A stretch of 64,000 bases of DNA from Roseivirga sp. GTDB taxonomy: Bacteria > Bacteroidota > Bacteroidia > Cytophagales > Cyclobacteriaceae. This document shows positions 52,423 through 61,726 of this stretch, piece after piece; position 1 is the stretch's first letter, and each line of letters opens with the position of its first letter. Location of the stretch: the NCBI GenBank assembly GCA_021404565.1, contig JAAWWF010000002.1, positions 248,001 to 312,000 on the forward strand, read 5' to 3'. The translations under genes were made by a program, and so were the position numbers. Below the pieces are notes generated by a model, which ran no database searches, had not been told where the DNA came from, and was given only the letters and a program-made list of their open reading frames with translations.

Positions 52423-52469
52423 TGATGAAATATTGTAGTATTATTTTTTCTCTGCTGATGAAATGTTGT
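52423..52469 (+). promoter_or_regulatory. Direct-repeat pair in the glucan-locus promoter
   Basis: TGATGAAATATTGT (52423-52436) and TGATGAAATGTTGT (52456-52469) are 13/14 identical and start 33 bp apart, about three helical turns. They lie 60-106 bp before the first gene of the locus. The face-aligned spacing suits a multi-site activator such as the divergent triple-Tyr regulator. Confidence 0.6.
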
Positions 52470-52528
52470 GACAGTTGTTTTTTTTGACCCTTATATATAT
52501 AGGAGCACCTTGAAAGAAAAAAAGAGCT

Positions 52529-53944
52529 ATGAAAAAACAACTCCTCTATTTAATCCTTTCCCTGGCACTGGTGATCTTCTACGGATCCTGTGATAATGGA
52601 AATGCAGACCCCGTCATCGTTGACGGTCCTCCGGTTATTGAATCATTAACCGTTAATGCTGGAACTATAGAAAATACCGACTTTATGGCTACTGCGGTAG
52701 TCAATGATGGTATAGCCGGTAGTACCATTAGTACACTAGCCACAGCGAACTGGACAATCACCAATGGTGGTACTACAGTGGCCTCTGGAACAGAATCACT
52801 GAGTGGTGATTTAGCCACTATAAACATTGCTGTAGCTGGTGGTTTTGGTGTAGGTGACTACAATCTCGATCTGGTTGTGTCAGACTCCAATGGTAACTCG
52901 TCTACTGAGAATGTGAGTTTCACTGTTGAATTGCCTCTTCCTGATTTTGACATTTCAGGTGATTGGAAATTGGAGCCAGTAGCAGGAGCCCTGAAAGTAG
53001 GTCCGGCACAAGGTGACGGCTCTTGGTGGTCAAGCGGTGCTGGAGACGTAGCTGGTAGAGCTTGCTTGTTTGATGATGTATATACATTTACTGGTAATGC
53101 TACTGGTACATTTGGGGTAAACGTAGGTGATATGACCTGGTTAGAGCCTTGGCAAGGAATGGACCCAGAAGGATGTGGTACACCTGTTGCCCCTTTTGTG
53201 AGCTCTACTGACTTCACTTATACTTACCAGAACAACCAACTTACCCTCGAGGGTGTAGGTGCTGCACTTGGCCTTGTGAAGGCTCACAATGGCGTTGAAC
53301 TTGGAAATCCTGCAGATGCTCCAGATCAGGTAACTTACGAAATTGCCTCTCAAACTCAAGAAGGTTCTGTGCGTAGAATGACTCTTCAGATTTTTTCTGG
53401 TGGAGAAACTTGGTGGGAATTCCTGTTGATTTCAGGAGAGCCTGATGCAGTTCCAATTGATGTTGTTGGAGACTGGACACTTGAGCCTGTAGCTGGTGCT
53501 TTGGGCGTAGGCCCCGGACAAGGAAACGTGTCATGGTGGGCAAGTGGTGATGGTGACGTAACAGGTCGCGCATGCTTGTTTGACGATGTTTATACTTTTG
53601 ATGCCAATGGTAACTTCTCTATGACGCTGGGTTCTGAAACCTGGTTAGAGCCATGGCAGGGAACTGATCCTGAGGCTTGTGGTACTCCTCTGGCTCCTCA
53701 CGATGGAATGGGTTCTTATACTTACACTTTGTCTGGTACTGACCTTCAGATCGTAGGAACCGGTGGACATGTTGGTTTAGCTAAAGTGACGAATGGATCT
53801 GAACTAGGAAATCCAGCGGATGCTCCTGGTGATATTACTTATATCGTTTCTGATTTCTCAGTGGATGGTACTACCAAAAGAATGACACTGCAAATTTTTG
53901 CTGGTGGAGAAACCTGGTGGCAGTTCCTGCTGATCTCGCAATAA
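52529..53944 (+). CDS. Two-domain Trp-rich lipoprotein, probable glucan-binding protein
   Basis: The protein has 471 residues. The lipobox FYGSC gives lipidated Cys21. A beta-rich, PKD-like domain (about 32-135) is followed by two homologous domains at about 144-310 and 312-471, each with GDW.LEP, SWW.SG.GDV.GRACLFDDVY, TWLEPWQG and a C-terminal GETWW.FLLIS. The two copies are about 60% alike. They hold many Trp, which fits carbohydrate stacking. As first gene of the locus it is probably a surface glycan-binding protein in place of SusE. Function is inferred, not known. Three GH16 genes follow. Confidence 0.75.
   Translation: MKKQLLYLILSLALVIFYGSCDNGNADPVIVDGPPVIESLTVNAGTIENTDFMATAVVNDGIAGSTISTLATANWTITNGGTTVASGTESLSGDLATINIAVAGGFGVGDYNLDLVVSDSNGNSSTENVSFTVELPLPDFDISGDWKLEPVAGALKVGPAQGDGSWWSSGAGDVAGRACLFDDVYTFTGNATGTFGVNVGDMTWLEPWQGMDPEGCGTPVAPFVSSTDFTYTYQNNQLTLEGVGAALGLVKAHNGVELGNPADAPDQVTYEIASQTQEGSVRRMTLQIFSGGETWWEFLLISGEPDAVPIDVVGDWTLEPVAGALGVGPGQGNVSWWASGDGDVTGRACLFDDVYTFDANGNFSMTLGSETWLEPWQGTDPEACGTPLAPHDGMGSYTYTLSGTDLQIVGTGGHVGLAKVTNGSELGNPADAPGDITYIVSDFSVDGTTKRMTLQIFAGGETWWQFLLISQ
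52958..53941 (+). repeat. Tandem duplication of a 160-residue domain
   Basis: Two tandem, diverged copies of one coding block, about 490 bp (52958-53450) and 480 bp (53462-53941), encode the Trp-rich domains. Differences are spread along the length, so the duplication is not recent. Confidence 0.75.
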
Positions 53945-53968
53945 TACCTTTAGTTCATAGTTTTTATG

Positions 53969-53997
53969 GCCCGCTCCCATGCGCGATGGGGGCGGGC
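53969..53997 (+). other. GC-rich intercistronic hairpin
   Basis: GCCCGC (53969-53974) and CCCAT (53976-53980) pair with ATGGG (53986-53990) and GCGGGC (53992-53997) around a GCGCG loop. No T-run follows, so it is more likely an mRNA-stabilising or processing hairpin than a terminator, 27 bp before the GH16 ATG. Confidence 0.6.
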
Positions 53998-54023
53998 TCA
54001 TAAAACCTCAATTACTTAAGAGC

Positions 54024-54884
54024 ATGAAAAAAATCAACAGCATTTTTGCAGCAATACTGGTAGTATGCTTCTATGCCTGCGGTTCTGATGACGGTGGTGA
54101 AACACCGGGAGGCGGCAATACAGAAACCATTACAATTCCAACCACGGGATTTACTTCTCCCACGTCATATCCCAATATGACCCTTGCCTGGGAGGATGAT
54201 TTTGACGGTGCGGTTCTTAACTCAGCGCACTGGACTCACGAAACCGGTACCGGTTCTAATGGCTGGGGTAATGCCGAGCTTCAATACTATCGCTCAGAAA
54301 ACACTACGCTACAGGATGGTCATCTGATAATCACGGCAAAAGAAGAATCATTCAGCGGCAGTAATTATACTTCCTCACGAATTATTTCGAAGGATAAACA
54401 AGAATTCAGATATGGCCGCATCGATATCAGAGCGGCACTTCCTCAGGGAAAGGGTATGTGGCCCGCACTGTGGATGTTAGGCGCTAACATCGATCAGGTA
54501 GGCTGGCCTGCATGCGGTGAGATTGATATCATGGAGAAAGTAGGTGGAACAGGTATTGAAAACGAGATCCATGGGACTGTTCACTGGCAAAGCGGGGGTA
54601 ACCATGCTAACTTTGGTCGCTCCACTAATCTGTCGACCAATACCACTAACCAATTTCATGTATACTCGATAGAATGGACTTCCACCGCGATCAGGTGGAT
54701 GGTTGATGGTGTGGAATACAATGTCATTGACACAATTCCAGCCGACCTAGATGAATTCAGAAGAGGCTTTTTCTTTATTATGAATGTAGCCGTAGGAGGA
54801 AACTGGCCAGGTGATCCCAATGCATCCACAAGCTTTCCACAGCATATGATAGTTGATTATGTCCGTGTCTTTCAGGCCAACTAA
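54024..54884 (+). CDS. GH16 beta-glucanase lipoprotein 1
   Basis: The protein has 286 residues. The lipobox CFYAC gives lipidated Cys19, followed by a Gly/Asp linker. The GH16 jelly roll (about 50-285) starts MTLAWEDDFDG and carries the catalytic signature GEIDIMEKVG (nucleophile E166, D168, acid E171) and LPQGKGMWPALWML. GH16 cuts beta-1,3- or mixed beta-1,3/1,4-glucan endo-wise; the exact linkage is not read. Start at 54024 avoids the hairpin upstream. The lipid anchor puts it on the surface or in the periplasm. Confidence 0.93.
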   Translation: MKKINSIFAAILVVCFYACGSDDGGETPGGGNTETITIPTTGFTSPTSYPNMTLAWEDDFDGAVLNSAHWTHETGTGSNGWGNAELQYYRSENTTLQDGHLIITAKEESFSGSNYTSSRIISKDKQEFRYGRIDIRAALPQGKGMWPALWMLGANIDQVGWPACGEIDIMEKVGGTGIENEIHGTVHWQSGGNHANFGRSTNLSTNTTNQFHVYSIEWTSTAIRWMVDGVEYNVIDTIPADLDEFRRGFFFIMNVAVGGNWPGDPNASTSFPQHMIVDYVRVFQAN

Positions 54885-54993
54885 TTTGGTCAGGCGGGTC
54901 AGAATATTTTTAAAAAGTAGAGTAGGCAATTAATTTAAGGATTGCCAGGCAAATGGTCATTGACTGGTTTATCAACTGATAACTAAAACAGAC

Positions 54994-56592
54994 ATGGCAA
55001 ACAAATCAACTTTTACTTACAAGGTGGCCGCCATTGTGGCCCTTGGAGGACTTTTAATGGGCTTTGACGCTTCTGTTGTCTCAGGAGTAAATAAGTTCGT
55101 ACAAATAGACTTTGACCTGACAGATCCTCAGTTAGGGTTTTCTGTTTCGTCTCTTACCCTTATCGCAGCATTGGCTATGATGGTCTCGGGCCCCATCAGC
55201 GACCGCTTCGGACGAAGAATTGTGCTCAAGGCCTGTGCGGTAATTTTCGCCATATCTGCGATAGGCTCTTCACTGGCTCCAAATTTCACGCTTTTCCTCA
55301 TTTTCAGAATGCTGGGGGGAATAGGAGTGGGGGCCTCGCTCATATTGGCCCCTATGTACATTGCAGAGATTGCTCCTCCTAAAATCAGGGGAACCATGGT
55401 GTCTTTTAACCAGCTCAATATTGTAATCGGTATATCTCTTGCATTCTTTACGAACTACCTCATTCTCTCTTATGGTGATTCAGATGCCACTTGGGTCGAA
55501 ACACTTGGAATAGGTGAACATAACTGGAGATGGATGCTGGCCCTGGAAACCTTGCCGGCAGTATTATACTATTTTGGCCTCTTTGGTGTGCCTAGAAGCC
55601 CGCGCTGGCTCGTCATGAAAGGTCATGATGAAGAGGCGATTGAGGTGATGAGCAAGTTCAGAAGCAAAGAGGAGGCGCTTGTAGATATAGAGGGGGTGAA
55701 GAAGGCAATTGCGGCAGATGCAAATAAGGAAAAAGCCAAACTCGGAGATCTCTTCAAACCAGCATTTAAACTGGTATTATTGATAGGTTTGGTAATAGGG
55801 GTTTTGCAGCAGATTACAGGGATTAACTCCGTCTTCTTTTATGCTCCGATGATCTTTGAGCAGACTGGTGGCGGCACCGATGCCGCTTTCAGACAAGCGA
55901 TTATTGTTGGACTCATGAACTTGGTATTTACCGTACTGGCGATGTCATTGATTGATAAATTGGGGCGTAAATTATTACTGGTTGTCGGTGTTTCAGGCAT
56001 CACTGTGTTCATGTTTGTGATAGCCTATTCATTCAATCAGGCTACTTATCGATTAGATGGAGATAAACTCCAGGAATTGGTAGTGAGCCTTAAAAGTGAT
56101 GATGGAAAAGAACCTGAGATAATGCTGGATGCCAGCAAACTCAGTGGCATTGTGGGTAAGAGTTTCGACAATGATGTAGAATACAAGAATACATTAAAGG
56201 AATTGCTGACTCCAAAAGTGGCAAAGGTATATGAGTCTCAATTGATTGGAGCCGCTATCGGCATCAACTCGACAATGGTTTTGATTGGCATTCTTGGCTT
56301 TATTGCTTCATTTGCCATATCACTTGGGCCCGTTATGTGGGTGCTGTTTTCTGAGCTATTTCCATTATCCATCAAGGCCATTGCCATTTCATTGGTGGGG
56401 GCTGTCAACTCACTGGTGAGTTTTGGAATTCAGTTTGTATTCCCCTGGGAGCTTTCCACAATAGGTAGTGCTCCTACATTCCTGATCTATGGTATTCTGG
56501 CCTTACTAGGCCTGATATTTATCATCATGAAAGTACCTGAGACCAAAGGCAAGAGCCTGGAAGAATTAGAGGCCATTCTTATCAAAAAATAA
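54994..56592 (+). CDS. MFS sugar porter
   Basis: The protein has 532 residues with twelve membrane helices. Sugar-porter signatures are GGLLMGFDASVVSGV, SGPISDRFGRRIVL, RMLGGIGVGASLILAPMYIA, QQITGINSVFFYAP and PETKGKSLEELE. It should be a proton-coupled importer of a mono- or disaccharide. It has an unusual insertion of about 65 residues (about 350-415) near TM9-10. Some 110 bp separate it from GH16-1, and it ends 12 bp before GH16-2, so the genes are one unit. Confidence 0.95.
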   Translation: MANKSTFTYKVAAIVALGGLLMGFDASVVSGVNKFVQIDFDLTDPQLGFSVSSLTLIAALAMMVSGPISDRFGRRIVLKACAVIFAISAIGSSLAPNFTLFLIFRMLGGIGVGASLILAPMYIAEIAPPKIRGTMVSFNQLNIVIGISLAFFTNYLILSYGDSDATWVETLGIGEHNWRWMLALETLPAVLYYFGLFGVPRSPRWLVMKGHDEEAIEVMSKFRSKEEALVDIEGVKKAIAADANKEKAKLGDLFKPAFKLVLLIGLVIGVLQQITGINSVFFYAPMIFEQTGGGTDAAFRQAIIVGLMNLVFTVLAMSLIDKLGRKLLLVVGVSGITVFMFVIAYSFNQATYRLDGDKLQELVVSLKSDDGKEPEIMLDASKLSGIVGKSFDNDVEYKNTLKELLTPKVAKVYESQLIGAAIGINSTMVLIGILGFIASFAISLGPVMWVLFSELFPLSIKAIAISLVGAVNSLVSFGIQFVFPWELSTIGSAPTFLIYGILALLGLIFIIMKVPETKGKSLEELEAILIKK

Positions 56593-56604
56593 CAGATCCT
56601 GCCT

Positions 56605-57846
56605 ATGAAATTCAAGTATACGATTGCCCCCATAGTCTTCTCAGTATTACTCTGGTCTTGTCAGGCGGGTACCAAAGAAGCTACATCTGAGAATGAGGTT
56701 CAGGCTGATGTGGTGGTTGAGGTAGAAGATTATACGACTGCCTCTGATGACATACAGAAGTCTGACAACACTGTGACTACCGATACAGACGGCTGGGTAA
56801 GCTTCATGGTGGATATCAAGTCTCCAGGCCGCTATAAGTCTGAGGTACTGCTCAAAGGAGCCGGAACGGTCTGGATTGAAGACTACCATGATAACCCTGA
56901 TGGTCGTACATATAACATTACCGGAGCTATCAAAGGATCCGATCTTGACGAATTTGTAACCGTGTCTAAGGATGGTAGTCCGCTCAACACTGGTAGTCAC
57001 AACATGAAGCTGCACCTTGCAGGAGATGTGGAAGTAGACAAGGTGATGTTCACCAAGATGATCGATCATGAGGTGACTCCTCAGTCTTTGACTCAGAGCA
57101 CAGAAGGTAAGAATTGGGAGCTGGTTTGGTCTGATGAGTTTGAAGGCACCGGAGCACCGGATGCTACCAAGTGGACCTATGATGTCGGCAACTGGGGTTG
57201 GGGTAATAATGAGCCACAATACTATACCAAAGACAGAAGGGAAAACGCGCGTATCGAAGATGGTAACCTGATCATTGAAGCACGTAAGAATGATATGGGG
57301 CAGGAGTGGACCTCAGCCCGATTGACTACGCGTGGTAAAGTGAGCTTTCTCTATGGAAAAATAGAATTCAGGGCTAAGGCACCTTCGAAAGATGGTACAT
57401 GGGCCGCAGGCTGGCTGCTAGGCGATGCTTATCGCGATGAGCTGTCGTGGCCCTATTGTGGCGAGATTGACGTGCTGGAGTGTGTAGGAAGTGAGATTGA
57501 CGATGCCACGGGTAAAGGTATCAACCATGCAAGCTGCCACACCAGAAGCTACTATTTTAAAGAAGGTACCCATATCACTGCCGTGACGGAAATTGCCGAT
57601 ATGACGAATACCTATCATAATTACACCATTGAATGGACACCTGAAGGGGTTAAAGCATTTTTGGATGGTGAGCACTACTATACCTACGATAAGATTGAAA
57701 ATGAGCTGGAATGGCCTTTTTCCAAACCTCAGAACCTTATCGTCAACCTGGCGATGGGTGGAGGAATGGGCGGAGCCATAGATCCTTCTATCGATCGTCA
57801 ACAGTTTGTTCTGGATTATGTCAGGGTATATGAATTAAAGAATTGA
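56605..57846 (+). CDS. GH16 beta-glucanase lipoprotein 2 with N-terminal CBM-like domain
   Basis: The protein has 413 residues. The lipobox LLWSC gives lipidated Cys19. A CBM6-like beta domain (about 35-155; VEVEDYTTASDDI, GRYKSEVLLKGAG) precedes the GH16 domain (about 170-413; WELVWSDEFEG, TYDVGNWGWGNNEPQYY). The catalytic signature is GEIDVLECVG (E287, D289, E292). It cuts a beta-glucan endo-wise, with the CBM-like domain holding the chain. The CBM family assignment is uncertain. It starts 12 bp after the porter gene. Confidence 0.92.
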   Translation: MKFKYTIAPIVFSVLLWSCQAGTKEATSENEVQADVVVEVEDYTTASDDIQKSDNTVTTDTDGWVSFMVDIKSPGRYKSEVLLKGAGTVWIEDYHDNPDGRTYNITGAIKGSDLDEFVTVSKDGSPLNTGSHNMKLHLAGDVEVDKVMFTKMIDHEVTPQSLTQSTEGKNWELVWSDEFEGTGAPDATKWTYDVGNWGWGNNEPQYYTKDRRENARIEDGNLIIEARKNDMGQEWTSARLTTRGKVSFLYGKIEFRAKAPSKDGTWAAGWLLGDAYRDELSWPYCGEIDVLECVGSEIDDATGKGINHASCHTRSYYFKEGTHITAVTEIADMTNTYHNYTIEWTPEGVKAFLDGEHYYTYDKIENELEWPFSKPQNLIVNLAMGGGMGGAIDPSIDRQQFVLDYVRVYELKN

Positions 57847-57885
57847 ATAAGAGATTTGATTGTGTGAAAATGGACTTTCGATGGA

Positions 57886-57905
57886 CTTTACCCAAATGGG
57901 TAAAG
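57886..57905. other. Hairpin in the GH16-2/GH16-3 gap
   Basis: CTTTACCC and GGGTAAAG form an 8-bp stem with an AAAT loop, extendable by ATGG/CCAT around a bulge. No T-run follows. It lies 39 bp after the GH16-2 stop. A smaller dyad (GACC-TTA-GGTC, 57969-57979) lies further on. Termination or processing is possible. Confidence 0.4.
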
Positions 57906-58141
57906 CCATTGATTGTCTTAACCGACAAAAGGAAGAACTAAGCTTCCAAAGACTTTCATGCTCGGGATGACCTTAGGTCGGAATGTACATCAGCATCCGG
58001 CCTGAGGGAGCCCTTTCTTTTTATCAGGGAAATCACTTTTTCCTCCATTCATAACCGCAGAGAAGCTTTTTCTTGTAGTTTTGAGATTGTGCATAAAGAC
58101 AATGGAATGGAGGAAGCATCATTGGTTTTAAAACGCACATA

Positions 58142-58978
58142 ATGTTTTCAATAAAGACACCACAGCAGACTGTGAAAGCACTAGGGCTTGTCTGTGTGGT
58201 GATGTTATTTTTTTGTGGCTGTGATCTGCAGCATTCAACGAGATTGGGAGGCCCTGAACTCGTATGGTCTGACGAATTCAACGGAGATGAACTCGATCCT
58301 ACACGCTGGACCGCCTATGTAGGTGATGGTTGCCCTGGCCTCTGTGGTTTCGGCAACAACGAACTCCAGTATTATTCCGACAGAGCAGAAAATGTCAAAG
58401 TAGAAAATGGCAAGCTCATCATCACGGCTCTGCATGACTCTCTCGAAAGCCGTGCCTATTCATCCGCCAAGCTGCTTACCAAAGGGCAAAGAAGTTGGCA
58501 GTACGGACGCATTGAAGTAAAGGCTAAACTTCCCCAGGGAAGGGGCACCTGGCCGGCTATCTGGATGTTGCCAGATAAGAATAAGTATGGTGGCTGGCCT
58601 CGAAGCGGTGAAATCGATATTATGGAGCATGTGGGGTATAATCCCGGAATGATCTATGGCACCGTCCATACGGAGTCGTTCAATCATATGAAAGGTACCC
58701 AAAAGGGGGATTCCACTGTGATTGCCGGATTCGCTGAAAACTTCCACGAGTATGCCATTGAATGGCGCGAAAATAAGATTGATTGGTTCATCGATGGTGA
58801 GCCATATCACAGTTTTGATAATACCGGTAAAAACTCAGAGGACTGGCCTTTTGATCAGTCATTTCACTTAATTTTAAATTTAGCTGTTGGTGGTAGCTGG
58901 GGCGGGTCCCGAGGAATTGATGATTCCATCTGGCCTCAGTCTATGGAAGTGGATTATGTACGGATTTACAGCTTTTAA
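58142..58978 (+). CDS. GH16 beta-glucanase lipoprotein 3
   Basis: The protein has 278 residues. The signal LVCVVMLFFCGC gives a probable lipidated Cys (residue 27, or 25). The GH16 domain fills the rest: ELVWSDEFNGDELDPTRWTA, LLTKGQRSWQYGRIEVKAKL, LPQGRGTWPAIWML, and the signature GEIDIMEHVG (E157, D159, E162). It is the most typical laminarinase of the three by its motifs, with no extra module. The 295-bp gap upstream with a TAGTTTTG match (58076-58083) suggests it may also have its own promoter. Confidence 0.94.
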   Translation: MFSIKTPQQTVKALGLVCVVMLFFCGCDLQHSTRLGGPELVWSDEFNGDELDPTRWTAYVGDGCPGLCGFGNNELQYYSDRAENVKVENGKLIITALHDSLESRAYSSAKLLTKGQRSWQYGRIEVKAKLPQGRGTWPAIWMLPDKNKYGGWPRSGEIDIMEHVGYNPGMIYGTVHTESFNHMKGTQKGDSTVIAGFAENFHEYAIEWRENKIDWFIDGEPYHSFDNTGKNSEDWPFDQSFHLILNLAVGGSWGGSRGIDDSIWPQSMEVDYVRIYSF

Positions 58979-59000
58979 CTATCAACCTTAAACTTCAAAC

Positions 59001-60599
59001 ATGGTAGATTTAATTAGTATCGATTATATCATTATTGCCGGCTACTTTGTACTGGTGTTTGGTATAGCCGCATGGGCAACCTTTAAAGAGAAAGTCAACG
59101 CTTCTTCATCAGATTACTTTCTTGGAGGTAAGAATGTTGGCTGGTTTGTTATTGGAGCCTCACTTTTCGCCTCGAATATTGGCTCTGAACACCTGGTAGG
59201 ACTGGCTGGTTCAGGAGCAAGTTCGGGAGTGGCGGTAGGTCAATTTGAAATATTGGCTGGCTTCATGCTTCTATTGCTCGGCTGGGTATTTGTACCGTTT
59301 TATGTACGAAGTGGTGTGTTTACCATGCCTGAGTTTCTGGAAAAAAGATATTCACCAGGAGCCAGAACTTACCTGACCTGGGTATCTATTGCGGCTTATA
59401 TCCTTACCAAAATTTCTGTGACCATAGCGGCCGGAGCCATTGTATTTACTGCCATTGGAGTAGAATTCTGGACAGGGGCTTTGATTATTGTAGTAGCAAC
59501 AGGTGTGTATACCATTTTTGGAGGTTTGAAGGCAGTGCTTTACACCGATATGATCCAGATGTTTGTCTTGATTGGAGGTTCCATTGCCGTTACCATTTTT
59601 GGACTACAAGCCCTGGGAGGCTGGGGTGAGCTACAGGCGACTGTTGGTGATAGTTATTTTGATATGTGGCAGCCAATGGACCATCCTGATTTCCCCTGGA
59701 CCGGTATCCTGTTTGGGGCACCCATCCTGGGTATATGGTATTGGTGTACTGACCAATACATTGTGCAGCGGGTTCTTTCTGCCCGTAATATAGAGCAGGC
59801 CCGTAAGGGGACCATCTTCGGTGGTTTTCTCAAAATGTTGCCTCTGTTTCTTTTTGTTGTTCCTGGCATAATCGCCTATGCCCTGTCTCAGAAAGGCTTG
59901 CTTAATCTCGAGAGCAATGACCAGTCTTTAATTGTAATGGTGAAGGCCATGGTACCTGCAGGTTTAAGAGGATTGGTAATAGCAGGTCTTCTGGCTGCTT
60001 TAATGAGTTCTTTGTCTTCCGTATTTAATTCATGTTCCACAATTTTTACCATAGATGTATACAAGCGATGGAAGCCGGAAACCCCGGAAAAGAAGCTGGT
60101 AGTCATTGGTCAAATTGCCACTGTGATCATGGTAGGTATTGGCTTGGCCTGGATTCCATTCATGCAAAATGTTTCAGACCAACTCTTTGTATACCTGCAA
60201 AGTGTTCAGGGGTATATCTCTCCTCCAATAGCCGCGGTATTCCTTCTGGGAATCTTCTTTAAAAGACTCAATGCACAAGGAGCTATGGCATCTTTGCTTA
60301 CAGGACTGGGTATAGGTTCTGCTCGTTTTATCCTGGAGCTTAACAAGGGCTCACTTTCGGGCTTTCTGTTCGATTTTGCAGATATCAACTTCCTCCATTT
60401 TGCCATCTTCTTATTCGTAATCTGTAGCGCTGTACTAGTGGTTGTGAGCCTTATGACACCGGCTCCAAATGCCGAACAGACGGATGGAATCACTTATGAG
60501 CGCGGAGTTAAAACGGAGTCAGGAAAAAAGAAGCTCGATACTTTGTTAACCATCGTTCTCATTGCGATAATCGCGGCTCTTTGGTTCTACTTTAGCTAG
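59001..60599 (+). CDS. Sodium/solute symporter (SSS, SGLT-like)
   Basis: The protein has 532 residues and about 14 membrane helices. Family signatures are DYFLGGKNVGWFVIGASLFA, SNIGSEHLVGLAGSGASSG and LMSSLSSVFNSCSTIF. The SGLT-type subgroup imports sugars or inositol with sodium. It starts 22 bp after the GH16-3 stop, so the pair is coupled and it probably takes up the glucose or disaccharide released. The locus therefore has two unrelated inner-membrane importers. Confidence 0.95.
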   Translation: MVDLISIDYIIIAGYFVLVFGIAAWATFKEKVNASSSDYFLGGKNVGWFVIGASLFASNIGSEHLVGLAGSGASSGVAVGQFEILAGFMLLLLGWVFVPFYVRSGVFTMPEFLEKRYSPGARTYLTWVSIAAYILTKISVTIAAGAIVFTAIGVEFWTGALIIVVATGVYTIFGGLKAVLYTDMIQMFVLIGGSIAVTIFGLQALGGWGELQATVGDSYFDMWQPMDHPDFPWTGILFGAPILGIWYWCTDQYIVQRVLSARNIEQARKGTIFGGFLKMLPLFLFVVPGIIAYALSQKGLLNLESNDQSLIVMVKAMVPAGLRGLVIAGLLAALMSSLSSVFNSCSTIFTIDVYKRWKPETPEKKLVVIGQIATVIMVGIGLAWIPFMQNVSDQLFVYLQSVQGYISPPIAAVFLLGIFFKRLNAQGAMASLLTGLGIGSARFILELNKGSLSGFLFDFADINFLHFAIFLFVICSAVLVVVSLMTPAPNAEQTDGITYERGVKTESGKKKLDTLLTIVLIAIIAALWFYFS

Positions 60600-60733
60600 T
60601 GCTTTTGTGCTTTCAAGATGAGGTGAGGTTCATTGCAAACGATGCCGATGCAAAAAGGCGTCAGAGCTTTTGTGAACCATGTCAGATATTGCGATAATCG
60701 CAGCGCCATAAGTTCATTTTTAGTCAAATTGAT

Positions 60734-61726
60734 ATGAGCAAACATTATAAGGTAGCCGTTGTCGGGCCTATCCCGAGAGATCACATTACCACACACCGAG
60801 GTGAGGTAATAGAGAAGTATGGATGTATTACACATCCCGTAATCGGACTGGCCCAACTTCTTGAAGGACAGGGGACTGTCTTTCCCGTTTCTCACATCCG
60901 TAAGGTAGATACGCCTCCGGTCAACGAGATTTTTGCTCCCTTTCCGGCCATTGATATGTCGGGGGTCAGCGATGAAGCCGATAGCGGTGATGTGATTAAG
61001 CTCAGGTTCATTGATCAGAACTTCCGGGAGGAGAAGCAGACCGCTTTTATGAATCCGATTATGCCCAAAGACCTTGCGCCTTTTCTGGATTGCGATGCTT
61101 TTGTTTTTGTGCCTATAACAGATCATGAGATTGTGCTGGATACGCTCAAATACCTGAAAGAGCACAGTGCCGGCACTATCATTTTTGATGGTCACGGACC
61201 TACCCACACCATGACCATTAGTGGTGACCGACATAAGAAATTTTGGGTCGAACGCGATTTGTGGCTGCCCTATATCGATGTACTCAAAATGAACCTGGAA
61301 GAATCATGGTGTACCTGGTACAAGCATGAGTACGCAGATTCTGAATTGACTGACCTGCTTGATGACATTGGTCAGGAGCATCTGGCCCCCATGGCAGACT
61401 ATATTCTGGACAAAGGCCCCAAATGTCTCATTATTACCACCGACTCCTCAGGTTGCAAGGTGTTTACTAAGCCAGAAGGAAAGCTAAAAGAAGAATTTGT
61501 GCCTTCCATATTTATGGAGCATGTAATAGATACCACGGGCTGTGGAGATTCCTTTGCAGGAGGCCTGGCCTATGGACTGAAGGATGGCGGAGATGATTTT
61601 ATCCTCTCTGCTATGTATGCCAATGCCCTCGGTGCACAGCGTACACAAGGCACTACCTTTGAGGTGTTCAAACCTCTGAATGAGACCGAAGATATGATGA
61701 GAGGTCATTACCCCGATTTTGAATGA
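60734..61726 (+). CDS. PfkB-family carbohydrate kinase
   Basis: The protein has 330 residues. The PfkB signature DTTGCGDSFAGGLAYGL, with the catalytic base in GCGD, is at about 270-290. The N-terminus (YKVAVVGPIPRDHITTHRGE) and LKMNLEESWCTW are also family-like. It phosphorylates a sugar in the cytoplasm; the sugar is not read. It starts 134 bp after the symporter gene and overlaps pgmB by 4 bp (ATGA), so it is coupled to the phosphorylase branch. Confidence 0.93.
   Translation: MSKHYKVAVVGPIPRDHITTHRGEVIEKYGCITHPVIGLAQLLEGQGTVFPVSHIRKVDTPPVNEIFAPFPAIDMSGVSDEADSGDVIKLRFIDQNFREEKQTAFMNPIMPKDLAPFLDCDAFVFVPITDHEIVLDTLKYLKEHSAGTIIFDGHGPTHTMTISGDRHKKFWVERDLWLPYIDVLKMNLEESWCTWYKHEYADSELTDLLDDIGQEHLAPMADYILDKGPKCLIITTDSSGCKVFTKPEGKLKEEFVPSIFMEHVIDTTGCGDSFAGGLAYGLKDGGDDFILSAMYANALGAQRTQGTTFEVFKPLNETEDMMRGHYPDFE

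Noticed and set aside
53979-54023. Upstream start for GH16-1
   Set aside because: It would begin in the GC-rich hairpin and spoil the lipoprotein signal.
56647-57219. 190-codon frame antisense to GH16-2
   Set aside because: Long by chance within the GH16 sense codons; no domain or start context supports it.
60596-61234. 212-codon frame antisense to the PfkB kinase gene
   Set aside because: The sense frame carries the full kinase motif set; the antisense product has no motif.
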